Virus record (IMG/VR): IMGVR_UViG_3300025617_000977 | Span: 1-64,000 of that record | Source of the DNA: a virus | Length of the DNA: 64,000 bases | Reading direction: 5' to 3' (one strand) | Part shown: positions 33,874 through 43,160 of the stretch, one piece after another | Position numbering within the stretch: position 1 is the stretch's first letter | Layout of the letters: every line of letters begins with the position of its first letter | Program-made: the position numbers and the translations under genes | Notes under the pieces: generated by a model | What the model was told of the DNA's origin: nothing | Databases searched by the model: none | Seen by the model: the letters and a program-made list of their open reading frames with translations, nothing else

Positions 33874-35442
33874 ATGGCTGATAGAATACCACTAATTGTA
33901 GATGTAGATGACGGTAACAAGTTAAAAGAATTGCCCATCGGGGATAATTTAAACTTAACTGGATCGGGAATCATTGGTGCAGGAAACATTGCCGCAACGA
34001 GTTTAACCATTAACGGAGTTCCTTATAACCCGTTTAGTGGTGCGTATGCTGACTTAACAGGTGCACCGGATATTCCAGTAAACACTGATGATATTGTTGA
34101 AGGTACTAAAAAATACTTTTCAACAGAACGATTGCAAGACGGCGTAGCAGACTTTTTAGTAGCAGGCGTTGGTATTGTATTAAACTATAACGATGGTACT
34201 GGCGAACTAACTATTACAGCAACCGGAGTTGGTGAAGGCGGAGGTGGTGGCGTATCAGCCCTTGATGGGTTAACTGATGTAACACTTACAGCACCATCCG
34301 TAAATCAAATTTTAAAATACAACGGCGATGCTTGGGTAAACAATTCAATTGCTTATAACGAAATTACAGGTAGACCAAATCTTGCAAATATTGCTACTAC
34401 TGGTAGTTATAATGATCTAAGTAACAAACCAATTGTACCAACTGACATTGACGACATGTCCGATGTTGATACATCATCTATACCTCCGACTAACGGACAA
34501 GTATTAAAATGGTTAGAAAATAAATGGATTCCAGCAGACGATATTACATCAGGAGGTAGTGGACTAAATGCAGACACGCTCGACGGGTTTGACGGCTCTT
34601 ATTACTTAGACTGGAACAACGTAACTAGCAAACCGGTTTATCAAGTTTCGGATTTAGATGACACAAGTATTACTAGCGTTGCCGGAGATCAAATACTTAA
34701 ATGGAATGGACTGTCTTGGATTAATTCTACAAACGAACCAGAATGGGACGACATTCAAACTAAGCCAACAACTATTGCAGAATTTGGAATTACCGATTCT
34801 CCGGAATCATTAACAGACTTAGGCATTACTGACGGTAGTGCTAATAATGTATTAACAACTGATGGCTCAGGAAACTTTAGTTTTGTTTCTAGTTTAACTG
34901 GTGTATCATTAACAAATGCTGGAAGCATTGGATTTTTATCAGGTGTTACAATTTCAGAATTTAGTTCAGATACTACACTAGCAGGTAACTCAAATACAGC
35001 AGTCCCAACTGAAGCGGCAGTCAAGGCTTATGTTGATGCAAATGCTGGTGGTGGAAATGTTGACGGACTAGCATCAAGAAATACTGTAGCAGTATCAACT
35101 AATAGTATTGCAAATGACATTTCAGAGGACGTTGCGTTTACTGGTTTTAAAAGTTACGGACTATTAAGTATACAAACAAGTGCCGCGGCATGGGTAAGAA
35201 TTTATACATCAACAGCGGCAAGAACAGCAGATGCAAGTAGAGGCGAAGGACAAGATCCTGCACCAGATGCTGGAGTGATTGCAGAAGTTTTATCAAACGG
35301 TGCCCAAACAATTGAATTTGGACCAGCAGTACTTGGCTGGAACAGTGCCGACAACACAACAATTTATGCGGCTGTAAAAAACAAATCCGGCGGCACTGCT
35401 ACAATTACTACTACGATAAAGATTTTAAAACTGGAGGCCTAA
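33874..35442 (+). CDS. Tail-fibre-type protein
   Basis: 522 residues. Contains repeated 'L.DV....P..GQ.LKW....W....' units (PTNGQVLKWLENKWIPADD and GDQILKWNGLSWINS), a Gly-run linker (GEGGGGGV), 'TLDGFDGSYYLDW' and a YADLTGAPDIPVNTDD element. All are common in phage tail fibres and collar-type adhesins. The C-terminal domain ends with a beta strand GTATITTTIKILKLEA. It is placed between other virion genes under its own late box. Confidence 0.72.
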   Translation: MADRIPLIVDVDDGNKLKELPIGDNLNLTGSGIIGAGNIAATSLTINGVPYNPFSGAYADLTGAPDIPVNTDDIVEGTKKYFSTERLQDGVADFLVAGVGIVLNYNDGTGELTITATGVGEGGGGGVSALDGLTDVTLTAPSVNQILKYNGDAWVNNSIAYNEITGRPNLANIATTGSYNDLSNKPIVPTDIDDMSDVDTSSIPPTNGQVLKWLENKWIPADDITSGGSGLNADTLDGFDGSYYLDWNNVTSKPVYQVSDLDDTSITSVAGDQILKWNGLSWINSTNEPEWDDIQTKPTTIAEFGITDSPESLTDLGITDGSANNVLTTDGSGNFSFVSSLTGVSLTNAGSIGFLSGVTISEFSSDTTLAGNSNTAVPTEAAVKAYVDANAGGGNVDGLASRNTVAVSTNSIANDISEDVAFTGFKSYGLLSIQTSAAAWVRIYTSTAARTADASRGEGQDPAPDAGVIAEVLSNGAQTIEFGPAVLGWNSADNTTIYAAVKNKSGGTATITTTIKILKLEA

Positions 35443-35445
35443 ACT

Positions 35446-38130
35446 ATGTCCTTGGCTAAAAAGGTCCTAAAACGAGTGTATATGGTTACACTTAAATCAA
35501 AAGACGACTTAGATGATTTCTATGACGATATGCAAACACCCGGTGGTGCATTGTATATTCCGGATAGGGCAATTGTTACAGCAAACCAAAGACCAAATTC
35601 AAGGACAACAGAATACTGGCTTACTGATGCAGAAGCAGATTTAGTTAATAACGATGCAAGAGTAAAAGCCGTTGAACTTAACCCTGCAGACCGAGGATTA
35701 GAAGTTGACGAGTTTGAAATCATTGATCAAACCGGAGTGTATGCGAGAAACAGCGGAAATACCAATACAGATTTAAATTGGGGATTACTACGCTGTGTCG
35801 ACGGAGAAAATCGGGATGAAGGTGGCGGCAAATGGGGTGCAGGCGATACTGAAGTTACTGCTACTATTCAACTAAATGCTACTGGTCGAAATGTTGACTG
35901 TATTATTTGTGACGGTAACGGTGTATACACTGGACATCCAGAGTATGACCAACCCTCGGCGATGAACATAGACGACGGTTCGCAAACTAGAATTAACTTA
36001 ATTGATTGGAATCAATTCCAAGATGACATTAATGCTCCAGATAATTATACTTACTCTATCCCAGGAAGTTATCATGCAAATCACGTAATGGGCACTGTTG
36101 GCGGTAATCGTCAAGGATGGGCAAGAAACGCAAACCTATATAACTTGTATTACTACGCTGGCGATATTGGTAATAGTAACTTTCCTTACGTGTTTGATTA
36201 TATTAGAGCATTTCACGAGCAAAAGGACGTTAACCCCGAAACGGGATATAAAAATCCTACTGTAGTAAACAACAGTTGGGGAATGAGTATTTTTCCAACA
36301 GAGTGGTCATTTTCACAAATAACAGCAGTGACTTATCGAGGCACACGATTTGTACCGACCGGTGACAGAGTGTATGACGGTGCATACGGTGTATATACTT
36401 CAACAGAAAAATTAGAGGACTTTACAGGTAATCCTGGAGATGGTCTAGGGCAACGTATTACTACATCCGGAACTGAAGGTACTCCAAATGGTGACTTTGG
36501 ATCAACTCCAGCAGGATGGACACGAACTGGTGGTGAAATACAACTTCAAGTTGCAGAAATTCCTTCTACCCCAATTGTAGTACAAGTGCAAGGACCGGCA
36601 ACTGTTCAAGCACAACACAACGTTGCTACACAAGGTATAACAGGCACATCAGAAATTGATCTAAGTTTAACTATTCGAAGTGCTAATAATACTGTAATCG
36701 CATCTGAAACAGATTCACAAACATCAGTTGACGGCGGATTTGTTGAAATTGATCTGAATATCGGAAGCACTACATTACCTAACAACGAAATTTACACTAT
36801 AACATATGAAACTACAGTTACTGAAGGTATTGATCCAACTACATCAGCAGACCTAAATGCTACAATTGTTGGATTCACGGGAGGCGATGCTACGGCTACT
36901 GTAACATCATTAGGAACACAATCTATTGGAAGTACAGCAACTTTGACTGCAAGTGGCAGTCCTACAGTTGGCAGCGCAGACGATGGATATTGGACAATTA
37001 ATTTACCATTTGATATCACATACCTAAGCGAAAATTATAGTACTATATACATGGGCACAAACAGTTATCTAACGTTTGGCAGCGGCTCCACACAGTATAG
37101 TGGCATTGACGAAAACACTCCGGCACTACCAAAACTAATGATAGCAGGAGGGGATCGAAAAGGGTTTAGAGTATATTATGGTGCTAGTGGTACTGCTGGA
37201 TCTAGAATATTTAGATTAATTTTTGAAGGACATGTTTCTAACTCAGGCGGTGATGAACTTAATCCTTCTTTAAGATATGAATATAAATTTTACGAAGCAA
37301 CTCCAACTCAAATCGATTTAGTAATTGAAACAAATAATGCATTTGATGCAACTGGTACATTTACTAATGCACAACTTAATAATTGGGGATTTATTTCCGG
37401 GCAACGCATTCCGTCAAGGGTTGCGGCATTAGATGCAGATATCGAAGATGCAATTGATGCAGGTGTTATTACTATCGGTGCCGCTGGTAACGGACGATGG
37501 AAACATGATGTTCCAGGTGGACCTGATTGGGATAATACATTTGAACTTAACGGATCTAATCCAATTTACTACATGCGGGGGACATCACCAACAGCAAATG
37601 ACAATACAGTAGATGGTGATTATGACATCCCTAATATTTGTGTTGGTGCAACTGACATAGGACTTACTGCTGATTTAGATCGAAAAGTTAGTTTTAGTGA
37701 CTGTGGTCCGGGTGTAGATATTTACGCTCCGGGTACATATATTATGAGTTCAAGGACAGGCGGTTCTACAACTGATCCAAGAAACAGTTCGTTTCTAATA
37801 GGTAAAATATCAGGAACGTCAATGGCCAGTCCTCAAGTAGCCGGACTGGTGGCTTGTATTGCAGAAACATACCCGCACTTTAATCAAGAACAAATGAAAG
37901 AGTATTTGTTAAACAAATGGGCAGAGGATGATCAACTATGGGATGCGGCAACAAATATTCCAACTGATTCAGACGATCTGCAGGGATCACCAAACAAACA
38001 CGCAAAATATAATTACGAACGTCCTTTAACTGGTCTAGCGTATCCTAAAAAGGATTATAATCTAAGACCCGCAACAGGCATTCAATATCCTCGTCCAAAG
38101 AGGACTGTGATTAAGAGACAACCGGAATAG
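35446..38130 (+). CDS. Subtilisin-like (S8) serine protease, virion-block
   Basis: 894 residues. Catalytic Asp156 in CDGNGVYTGHPEY, His213 in HANHVMGTVGG and Ser792 in SGTSMASPQVAG are in subtilase order; an oxyanion Asn lies in GAAGNG. Between His and Ser a beta-rich insertion of about 300 residues (residues 340-660, T/S/G-rich) makes it far longer than subtilisin. The N-terminal 90 residues resemble a pro-domain or docking module. There is no signal peptide. Its place among fibre genes implies a virion-borne protease that could digest host surface protein or process fibres. Confidence 0.85.
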   Translation: MSLAKKVLKRVYMVTLKSKDDLDDFYDDMQTPGGALYIPDRAIVTANQRPNSRTTEYWLTDAEADLVNNDARVKAVELNPADRGLEVDEFEIIDQTGVYARNSGNTNTDLNWGLLRCVDGENRDEGGGKWGAGDTEVTATIQLNATGRNVDCIICDGNGVYTGHPEYDQPSAMNIDDGSQTRINLIDWNQFQDDINAPDNYTYSIPGSYHANHVMGTVGGNRQGWARNANLYNLYYYAGDIGNSNFPYVFDYIRAFHEQKDVNPETGYKNPTVVNNSWGMSIFPTEWSFSQITAVTYRGTRFVPTGDRVYDGAYGVYTSTEKLEDFTGNPGDGLGQRITTSGTEGTPNGDFGSTPAGWTRTGGEIQLQVAEIPSTPIVVQVQGPATVQAQHNVATQGITGTSEIDLSLTIRSANNTVIASETDSQTSVDGGFVEIDLNIGSTTLPNNEIYTITYETTVTEGIDPTTSADLNATIVGFTGGDATATVTSLGTQSIGSTATLTASGSPTVGSADDGYWTINLPFDITYLSENYSTIYMGTNSYLTFGSGSTQYSGIDENTPALPKLMIAGGDRKGFRVYYGASGTAGSRIFRLIFEGHVSNSGGDELNPSLRYEYKFYEATPTQIDLVIETNNAFDATGTFTNAQLNNWGFISGQRIPSRVAALDADIEDAIDAGVITIGAAGNGRWKHDVPGGPDWDNTFELNGSNPIYYMRGTSPTANDNTVDGDYDIPNICVGATDIGLTADLDRKVSFSDCGPGVDIYAPGTYIMSSRTGGSTTDPRNSSFLIGKISGTSMASPQVAGLVACIAETYPHFNQEQMKEYLLNKWAEDDQLWDAATNIPTDSDDLQGSPNKHAKYNYERPLTGLAYPKKDYNLRPATGIQYPRPKRTVIKRQPE

Positions 38131-38138
38131 GATAAATA
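38131..38138 (+). promoter_or_regulatory. Late promoter GATAAATA, 5 nt before ATG
   Basis: GATAAATA then TTAGT and ATG 38144; overlaps the end of the protease gene's spacer. Confidence 0.65.
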
Positions 38139-38143
38139 TTAGT

Positions 38144-38833
38144 ATGGCAATTAATTTAGTTAACATAGGTGGCGTAGCAAACGACGGTACTGGTGACGAT
38201 TTAAGAGAAGCATTTGTAAAAGTTAATAACAACTTTACAGACCTTGACAATCGAAATCCTGAACAAACAACTGCATCAAACTTAGGGTCAGTTGGTGAAG
38301 GCGTGTTTGCACAAAAGAGCGGTTTCGACCTACAGTTTAAAAAGATTGTTGCTGGCGGCAATGTTACAATTACTGCTGATGCAAATGGCGTTATTATTTC
38401 TAGTGTTGGCGGATTACAACAGTTAGTTGTTTCTACTGACAGCGGAGATATTACACTATCAGAAGGTGATACATTTTCAATTGCAGGTGGTAATAATGTA
38501 ACTACACAAACAACTGGTGCAAACGGTATTACAATTAATTCAGCAACTGAATTAGCATCTGACATTACTCCGCAACTTGGCGGCGATTTAGATGGTCAGA
38601 ATCGGAATATTCGCAACGTAAGAAATGTAGAAAGTTTAGTACATTTAGTAGATGTTCGTGATATTTACGGTTTCAACTTTGGTACTGTTACTGGTAGTGT
38701 TTCTAGTATTATTGAATATTTAGGATCCTCAATAGATATTAATTTAGGAACAATTACACAGCCAGGAGTTCAAGACGACAGTTCAGTTGCTGACTTAACA
38801 ATTGACGTTGGAACTATTACTAATCCTGTTTAG
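38144..38833 (+). CDS. Virion protein with shared N-terminal module
   Basis: 229 residues. VNIGGVANDGTGD and LREAFVKVNNNFTDLDN make it the third clear carrier of the module. The middle has short beta repeats (GGNVTITADANGVIIS), then 'LGGDLDGQNRNIRNVRNV', a fibre-like strand-turn phrase. Ends with TITNPV-type repeats. Probably a fibre or baseplate accessory. Confidence 0.68.
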   Translation: MAINLVNIGGVANDGTGDDLREAFVKVNNNFTDLDNRNPEQTTASNLGSVGEGVFAQKSGFDLQFKKIVAGGNVTITADANGVIISSVGGLQQLVVSTDSGDITLSEGDTFSIAGGNNVTTQTTGANGITINSATELASDITPQLGGDLDGQNRNIRNVRNVESLVHLVDVRDIYGFNFGTVTGSVSSIIEYLGSSIDINLGTITQPGVQDDSSVADLTIDVGTITNPV

Positions 38834-38850
38834 CACTCTGCCTCCTTTCC

Positions 38851-38858
38851 GATAAATA
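38851..38858 (+). promoter_or_regulatory. Late promoter GATAAATA
   Basis: GATAAATA, 20 nt before ATG 38879; AAGGA lies between, so here the leader carries a Shine-Dalgarno. Confidence 0.65.
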
Positions 38859-38878
38859 GTATATAATAAGGAATCAAG

Positions 38879-41428
38879 ATGGCGACCATTTGGACTCAAA
38901 AATCAGGAACTCAACTAGGGCTATTTGCTGAAAACGAAACGATACGTTTGGCATTTCCCCTAAACACTTCTTCAAATACAATTACCAACGTTGAGGTTAT
39001 TAGTGGCAAACTGCCGCCCGGACTACGAATTGAAGGATTGTACATTGTTGGTACTCCATTCGAAGTAGAACGCCTTACAGAATTTAAATTTGTACTTAGA
39101 GCAACCGACTCGTCTAATGCAATCCAAGATAGAACATTTGTAATTTTAATCGACGGTGCTGATGATCCAGAATGGGTTACACAAGGACGTGACGGATTAT
39201 TAGCAGTTGATCCAGACTCAAAGTATTTTGTACTTGATAATACTGTACTGGACTTTCAATTGAAAGCAATTGATTCAGACTTACCGGCAGGTGACACACT
39301 TGAATACTTTATTGCAGATGATGAAGGTCAATTGCCTCCGGGAGTAAGACTTACACCCGATGGAAGAATTGTCGGAGTAGTTGAACCTGTATTAGCACTA
39401 GATGCAAGAGCCGGTAGTGGACACTATGATGCAAATATATACGGCACATTTCCGTTTGACTTTGGAGAACGAAGTGCCAATGGGTTCGATAGTTTCTTTT
39501 ATGACACAAGAATATATGATGATCGTATTCCTACGAAACAGCCTCGTAAACTAAATCGGTTCTACGAATTTATTGTTACTGTTAGTGACGGTGATACTTT
39601 TAAAAAACGTAAGTTTCAAATCTACTTAGTAGGTGACGACTTCTTACGTGCTGACAACACTAATATGCAATTATCAAACGGATTGTTTAGTGCTGACAAC
39701 ACATACTTACGAACTCCGCTTTGGTTAACACCTACCAATTTAGGATTTAGACGAGCAAACAATTACTTAACATTTTTCCTTGATGTATTAGATACTGAAA
39801 CACTTTCAGGAAGATTAATTTATACACTTGAAACACTTAATGACGACGGCAGTGAAAGCACATTGCCACCAGGTATGCAACTTGATAGTAGCACAGGTGA
39901 AATTGCAGGGCGTGTACCTTATCAACCAGCAGTTACAAAACAATACAAATTTACTGTTAAAGCAACTCGTGTAGATAATGAATTTTCAGAATTAGCAGTA
40001 AAAAGCAAAACTTTTACTGTTAAGATTTTAGGTGAAGTTGATTCAACTATCAAATTTAATACGCCGAGTAATTTAGGTCAAATTAGTGCAAACTTTATTT
40101 CAACCCTATCAGTAGTTGCTGAAACTACTGTTCCTGATTCAAGATTACTTTATAGTATTACTAGCGGAAGTTTACCTAATGGACTTGTACTCGATATTAC
40201 AGGAGAAATTATTGGTAAGGTAAATCAATTTGGTACTGCTGATAATTTAGGACTTACTGTGTTTGATAGTGGTGCTATGACATTTGATGATGCTAAAACT
40301 ATTATTGATCGTAAATTTACAGTTACAATAAAAGCAGAAGATAGATTTGGTTACAGTGCAGTTGAGCAAGAGTTTACATTAGAAGTTGTTGATCCTGATG
40401 ACAACTTATATAGTAACTTGTATATGCGTCCGTTCTTAAAACAAAGTATAAGAGATAGTTATCAAACCTTTGTTTCAAATCCAAATATTTTCCCACCAGA
40501 CTTAATTTATAGAAGTGGTGATGTTGAATTTGGCGTACAAAAAGATATTAAGATGTTAGCATATGCTGGCATACTTACACAAGACATTAGAAACTATGTT
40601 GCCGCTACTGCTAGAAATCATAAACGTAAATCCTATAACTTAGGTACTATTAAAAAAGCAGTGGCAAAGAATCCCGGGTCAAATGATATTGTATATGAAG
40701 TAATATACATTGAAGTTATTGATCCGTATATGCCGGCAAACGGCAATACTAAAAACTTTATCAAGTCTGGAGAAGGTTCGAAAAAGATCACAGTTGATAG
40801 TGTACAGTTTGAAACATTAGATGACAATACTGCTCTTGGCAGTGGAACAAGCACATTTGATTTAGATGTGCGTGGGGTTAGCAATCCAACTATAGCAATT
40901 CAAAGTATTGGTAACGATTTAGAAATCATTACAAGATCTGGTAGAGTTGTTTTTCCAACAGTAGGTAATATTGCTGTAACATTGCGATCAGGCGGTGAAG
41001 TAGTATCAGAACAAACATTTACTATTACAAAAGCAGAGCCTTATAGATTTAGGCCTATTAGTAATACACTAAAAATTGACAGCACAGCCGTACAAGTTAG
41101 TCAAAGTCAAGACAACAAAAAGTATATTTCAAATATCAAAAATATGCGAGATCGTATTAGCGACACTGGTATTACTGAACGAGACTTTTTACCATTATGG
41201 ATGCGAACTGCACAAGAAAATAGTGTACAAGAATTAGGATATGTAACTGCCGTGCCCATTGTATATTGCAAAGCAGGTACAGCAGATGAAATATTATTGA
41301 ATATTCAAAATCAAGATTTCGACTTTAAAACAATTGATTTTGATATTGATAGATATGTGGTTGATAGCACAACAGGAACTAGTGAAGATCAATATATACT
41401 ATTCGCAAATTACGAACACAACATATAA
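38879..41428 (+). CDS. Virion protein with four putative-Ig (He_PIG-like) repeats
   Basis: 849 residues. Four units carry the phrase 'LPPG(L/V/M).(L/I)....G.I.G': SGKLPPGLRIEGLYIVGTP, GQLPPGVRLTPDGRIVG, LPPGMQLDSSTGEIAG and GSLPNGLVLDITGEIIG. This is the cadherin/Ig-like 'putative Ig' fold found on adhesins. The last 250 residues differ and contain a membrane-free mixed domain. Late promoter upstream. Probable adhesin or baseplate protein. Confidence 0.7.
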   Translation: MATIWTQKSGTQLGLFAENETIRLAFPLNTSSNTITNVEVISGKLPPGLRIEGLYIVGTPFEVERLTEFKFVLRATDSSNAIQDRTFVILIDGADDPEWVTQGRDGLLAVDPDSKYFVLDNTVLDFQLKAIDSDLPAGDTLEYFIADDEGQLPPGVRLTPDGRIVGVVEPVLALDARAGSGHYDANIYGTFPFDFGERSANGFDSFFYDTRIYDDRIPTKQPRKLNRFYEFIVTVSDGDTFKKRKFQIYLVGDDFLRADNTNMQLSNGLFSADNTYLRTPLWLTPTNLGFRRANNYLTFFLDVLDTETLSGRLIYTLETLNDDGSESTLPPGMQLDSSTGEIAGRVPYQPAVTKQYKFTVKATRVDNEFSELAVKSKTFTVKILGEVDSTIKFNTPSNLGQISANFISTLSVVAETTVPDSRLLYSITSGSLPNGLVLDITGEIIGKVNQFGTADNLGLTVFDSGAMTFDDAKTIIDRKFTVTIKAEDRFGYSAVEQEFTLEVVDPDDNLYSNLYMRPFLKQSIRDSYQTFVSNPNIFPPDLIYRSGDVEFGVQKDIKMLAYAGILTQDIRNYVAATARNHKRKSYNLGTIKKAVAKNPGSNDIVYEVIYIEVIDPYMPANGNTKNFIKSGEGSKKITVDSVQFETLDDNTALGSGTSTFDLDVRGVSNPTIAIQSIGNDLEIITRSGRVVFPTVGNIAVTLRSGGEVVSEQTFTITKAEPYRFRPISNTLKIDSTAVQVSQSQDNKKYISNIKNMRDRISDTGITERDFLPLWMRTAQENSVQELGYVTAVPIVYCKAGTADEILLNIQNQDFDFKTIDFDIDRYVVDSTTGTSEDQYILFANYEHNI

Positions 41429-41432
41429 CACT

Positions 41433-41440
41433 GATAAATA
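41433..41440 (+). promoter_or_regulatory. Late promoter GATAAATA
   Basis: GATAAATA 19 nt before ATG 41460; AGAGAGGA is the ribosome site. Confidence 0.65.
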
Positions 41441-41459
41441 ACATTAGAGAGGATATAAA

Positions 41460-42026
41460 ATGGCAAGTAACATTGATGACGTAAGTATTAACGAATCATT
41501 TCCTGTAGCAGGACAAGATAACGATTCGCAGGGGTTTAGAGATAACTTTTCAGTTGTTAAATCAAACTTCGTAGCCACTAAGGTGGAGATTGAGGATTTG
41601 CAGGACAACACTGCAAAGAAAAACACTGCAAATAACTTTTTAGGAAATAATATCCTAAATGCTAATCTAGTAAATGTTTCGGAAGAACTTAATGCTGTTG
41701 GTACACTTCAAGCCTCTCAAGATATTGATTTCGCTAACGGTCCGGTACAAACATTTACATTAGGTGGAGACATTACTCTTACTACTACTAACTGGCCTGA
41801 ATCAGGAAAAGTTGGTAGATTGAGAATAATTTTAATTAATGACGGGACCACACGTACATTAACACTTGGTACTGAAGCAGGTTCGACATTAAAATTCCAT
41901 AATGACTGGCCAACTGAAGATAGTACTTTATCAATTGATAACGATGCAAATCCAAAAGTAATTGACTTATGGACATATAACGCTGGCTCATCAATTTTTG
42001 TAAAATATGACGGACAGTATTCATAA
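41460..42026 (+). CDS. Virion protein, variant of the N-terminal module
   Basis: 188 residues. Opens with NESFPVAGQDNDSQGFRDNF followed by VVKSNFV, which aligns loosely with the 'ANDGTGD...AF.KVN.NF' module (D-x-S/T-G/Q, F-R-D/x-x-F, K-x-N-F). The C-terminus is a beta-rich domain (TLGGDITLTTTNWPE, LRIILINDGTTRTLTLGTEAG in shortened form). Late box upstream. Its last codon overlaps the next ATG. Confidence 0.62.
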   Translation: MASNIDDVSINESFPVAGQDNDSQGFRDNFSVVKSNFVATKVEIEDLQDNTAKKNTANNFLGNNILNANLVNVSEELNAVGTLQASQDIDFANGPVQTFTLGGDITLTTTNWPESGKVGRLRIILINDGTTRTLTLGTEAGSTLKFHNDWPTEDSTLSIDNDANPKVIDLWTYNAGSSIFVKYDGQYS

Positions 42027-42250
42027 TGTTTCATCCTCTGGAAGAAAATTTAAGCCAATTTACTACTCCTCAAATTGAGGATAAACTTACAGATCTTTCC
42101 AGAAAGTACACGATGACTAGGAATCCCCAAGTGCAATCTCAAATGATCACTTTAATTGAAATGTATCGAATGGAACTATCAGCCCGATATGCTAAAGAAA
42201 TGGCAAATGACGGCGAAAATGGACTTGACAATCTCATAAATGTAAGTTAA
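42026..42250 (+). CDS. Small helical protein, unknown
   Basis: 74 residues, all-helical in appearance with a central 'LTDLSRKYTMTRNPQVQSQMITLIEMYR' region (key residues: Leu/Met heptads), suggesting a small coiled coil. It overlaps the preceding virion gene by one base, so it is likely late. Function unknown; head/tail accessory is possible. Confidence 0.5.
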   Translation: MFHPLEENLSQFTTPQIEDKLTDLSRKYTMTRNPQVQSQMITLIEMYRMELSARYAKEMANDGENGLDNLINVS

Positions 42251-42253
42251 AAT
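42225..42253 (+). promoter_or_regulatory. Possible promoter (sigma70 and/or late variant)
   Basis: TTGACA (42225-42230), 17 bp, TAAAAT (42248-42253). TAAAATA plus AGTGT lies directly before ATG 42260, close to the compact late element (GATAAATA-N5-ATG). The coding context of the upstream gene may explain the hexamer by chance. Confidence 0.45.
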
Positions 42254-42259
42254 AAGTGT

Positions 42260-42781
42260 ATGCTTATGAAAACTGACGAACTCGGTATCCCACGGTTTAC
42301 AAACAAAGACTTAATCGATATGATCTATTCAGGTCATGCGGATAAGGTGCATGTGGTGTTGTGCGATGCTAACGATGATGTAGACAAGTTCAACGCCGCT
42401 ATGGAAGAACAAGGTCTAGACAAACTACAAAAATATATTCCACTAGATGTAGACCAAAAGACTTTTGACGGTGTATGTCAAGGTGAATGGTTTATGCCTG
42501 ATGAATACAAGACACTAAACGTACACAACTATATTCTAACAAAATGCAACACACAAGAAGAAACAGCAAGATGTGCTGAAGAACTTGCTGAGTTTGAAGG
42601 CAGAGGTATGATGTCTTTACTACAGTATATGATCTATCTTGTAGACTTTATGCGTGAGAATGGGATTGTATGGGGTGTAGGACGTGGTTCAAGTGTAGCA
42701 AGTTATGTGCTGTATTTGATAGGCGTACACAAGGTTAATTCAATCCAGTATGACCTGGATTGGAGAGAGTTCCTGAGATAA
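42260..42781 (+). CDS. DNA polymerase III alpha (DnaE)-like fragment protein
   Basis: 173 residues. The C-terminal 60 residues (from YMIYLVDFMRENGIVWGVGRGSS to YDLDWREFL in key-residue form) match the DnaE region 'vadfi.w....gi.vGpGRGSgagSlvay.l.It.vdPl.y.L.feRFL'. The N-terminal part resembles the preceding linker. PHP and palm catalytic Asp residues are absent because the protein ends there. It cannot polymerise DNA alone. Marine T4-like phages carry such short DnaE-like proteins, role unknown; mimicry of the host polymerase is one idea. Confidence 0.75.
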   Translation: MLMKTDELGIPRFTNKDLIDMIYSGHADKVHVVLCDANDDVDKFNAAMEEQGLDKLQKYIPLDVDQKTFDGVCQGEWFMPDEYKTLNVHNYILTKCNTQEETARCAEELAEFEGRGMMSLLQYMIYLVDFMRENGIVWGVGRGSSVASYVLYLIGVHKVNSIQYDLDWREFLR

Positions 42782-42806
42782 GTAAGTATATAATAGGAGA
42801 AATGTT

Positions 42807-43160
42807 ATGGCAGTAAAACAAACTGGACGTAAGGTTTATAAATCAATGCAAGGCAAACAAGTTGATATGGACTTACTACGTCAAAAAAACGAACTTACTC
42901 CGGCTGTAGGAAATGCTCGTGTAAATGCACGTGGTGACGAATTAGGCCCAGGCGGTAAGATTATCAAAAAACGCGAAGATGTTCTATCAGAATATTATAG
43001 AGATCATCCAGCAACGGTTGAAGACGAAGCACCGGTTAAGAAACCTGTACTAGACGAAGCAGGTAAAGATGTTACTGATGATTGGGAAGAACCAATTGCT
43101 GAGCCAGATGTCGAATGGGAAGAAGACGACAATGGCGACTTTGTAAAAAAAGGAAAATAA
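42807..43160 (+). CDS. Conserved-type T4-like phage protein, unknown
   Basis: 117 residues. A basic first half (GRKVYKSMQGKQVDMD, then NARGDELGPGGKIIKKRED) and a very acidic second half (EDEAPVKKP, DDWEEPIAEP, EWEEDDNGDF). I recall this layout in marine T4-like phages directly before the gp31/GroES-like gene, as here; no function known. Could be a scaffold or head accessory. Confidence 0.6.
   Translation: MAVKQTGRKVYKSMQGKQVDMDLLRQKNELTPAVGNARVNARGDELGPGGKIIKKREDVLSEYYRDHPATVEDEAPVKKPVLDEAGKDVTDDWEEPIAEPDVEWEEDDNGDFVKKGK

Noticed and set aside
42260-42781. Complete DNA polymerase
   Set aside because: Only a short DnaE-like region is present; catalytic Asp residues and PHP domain are missing.
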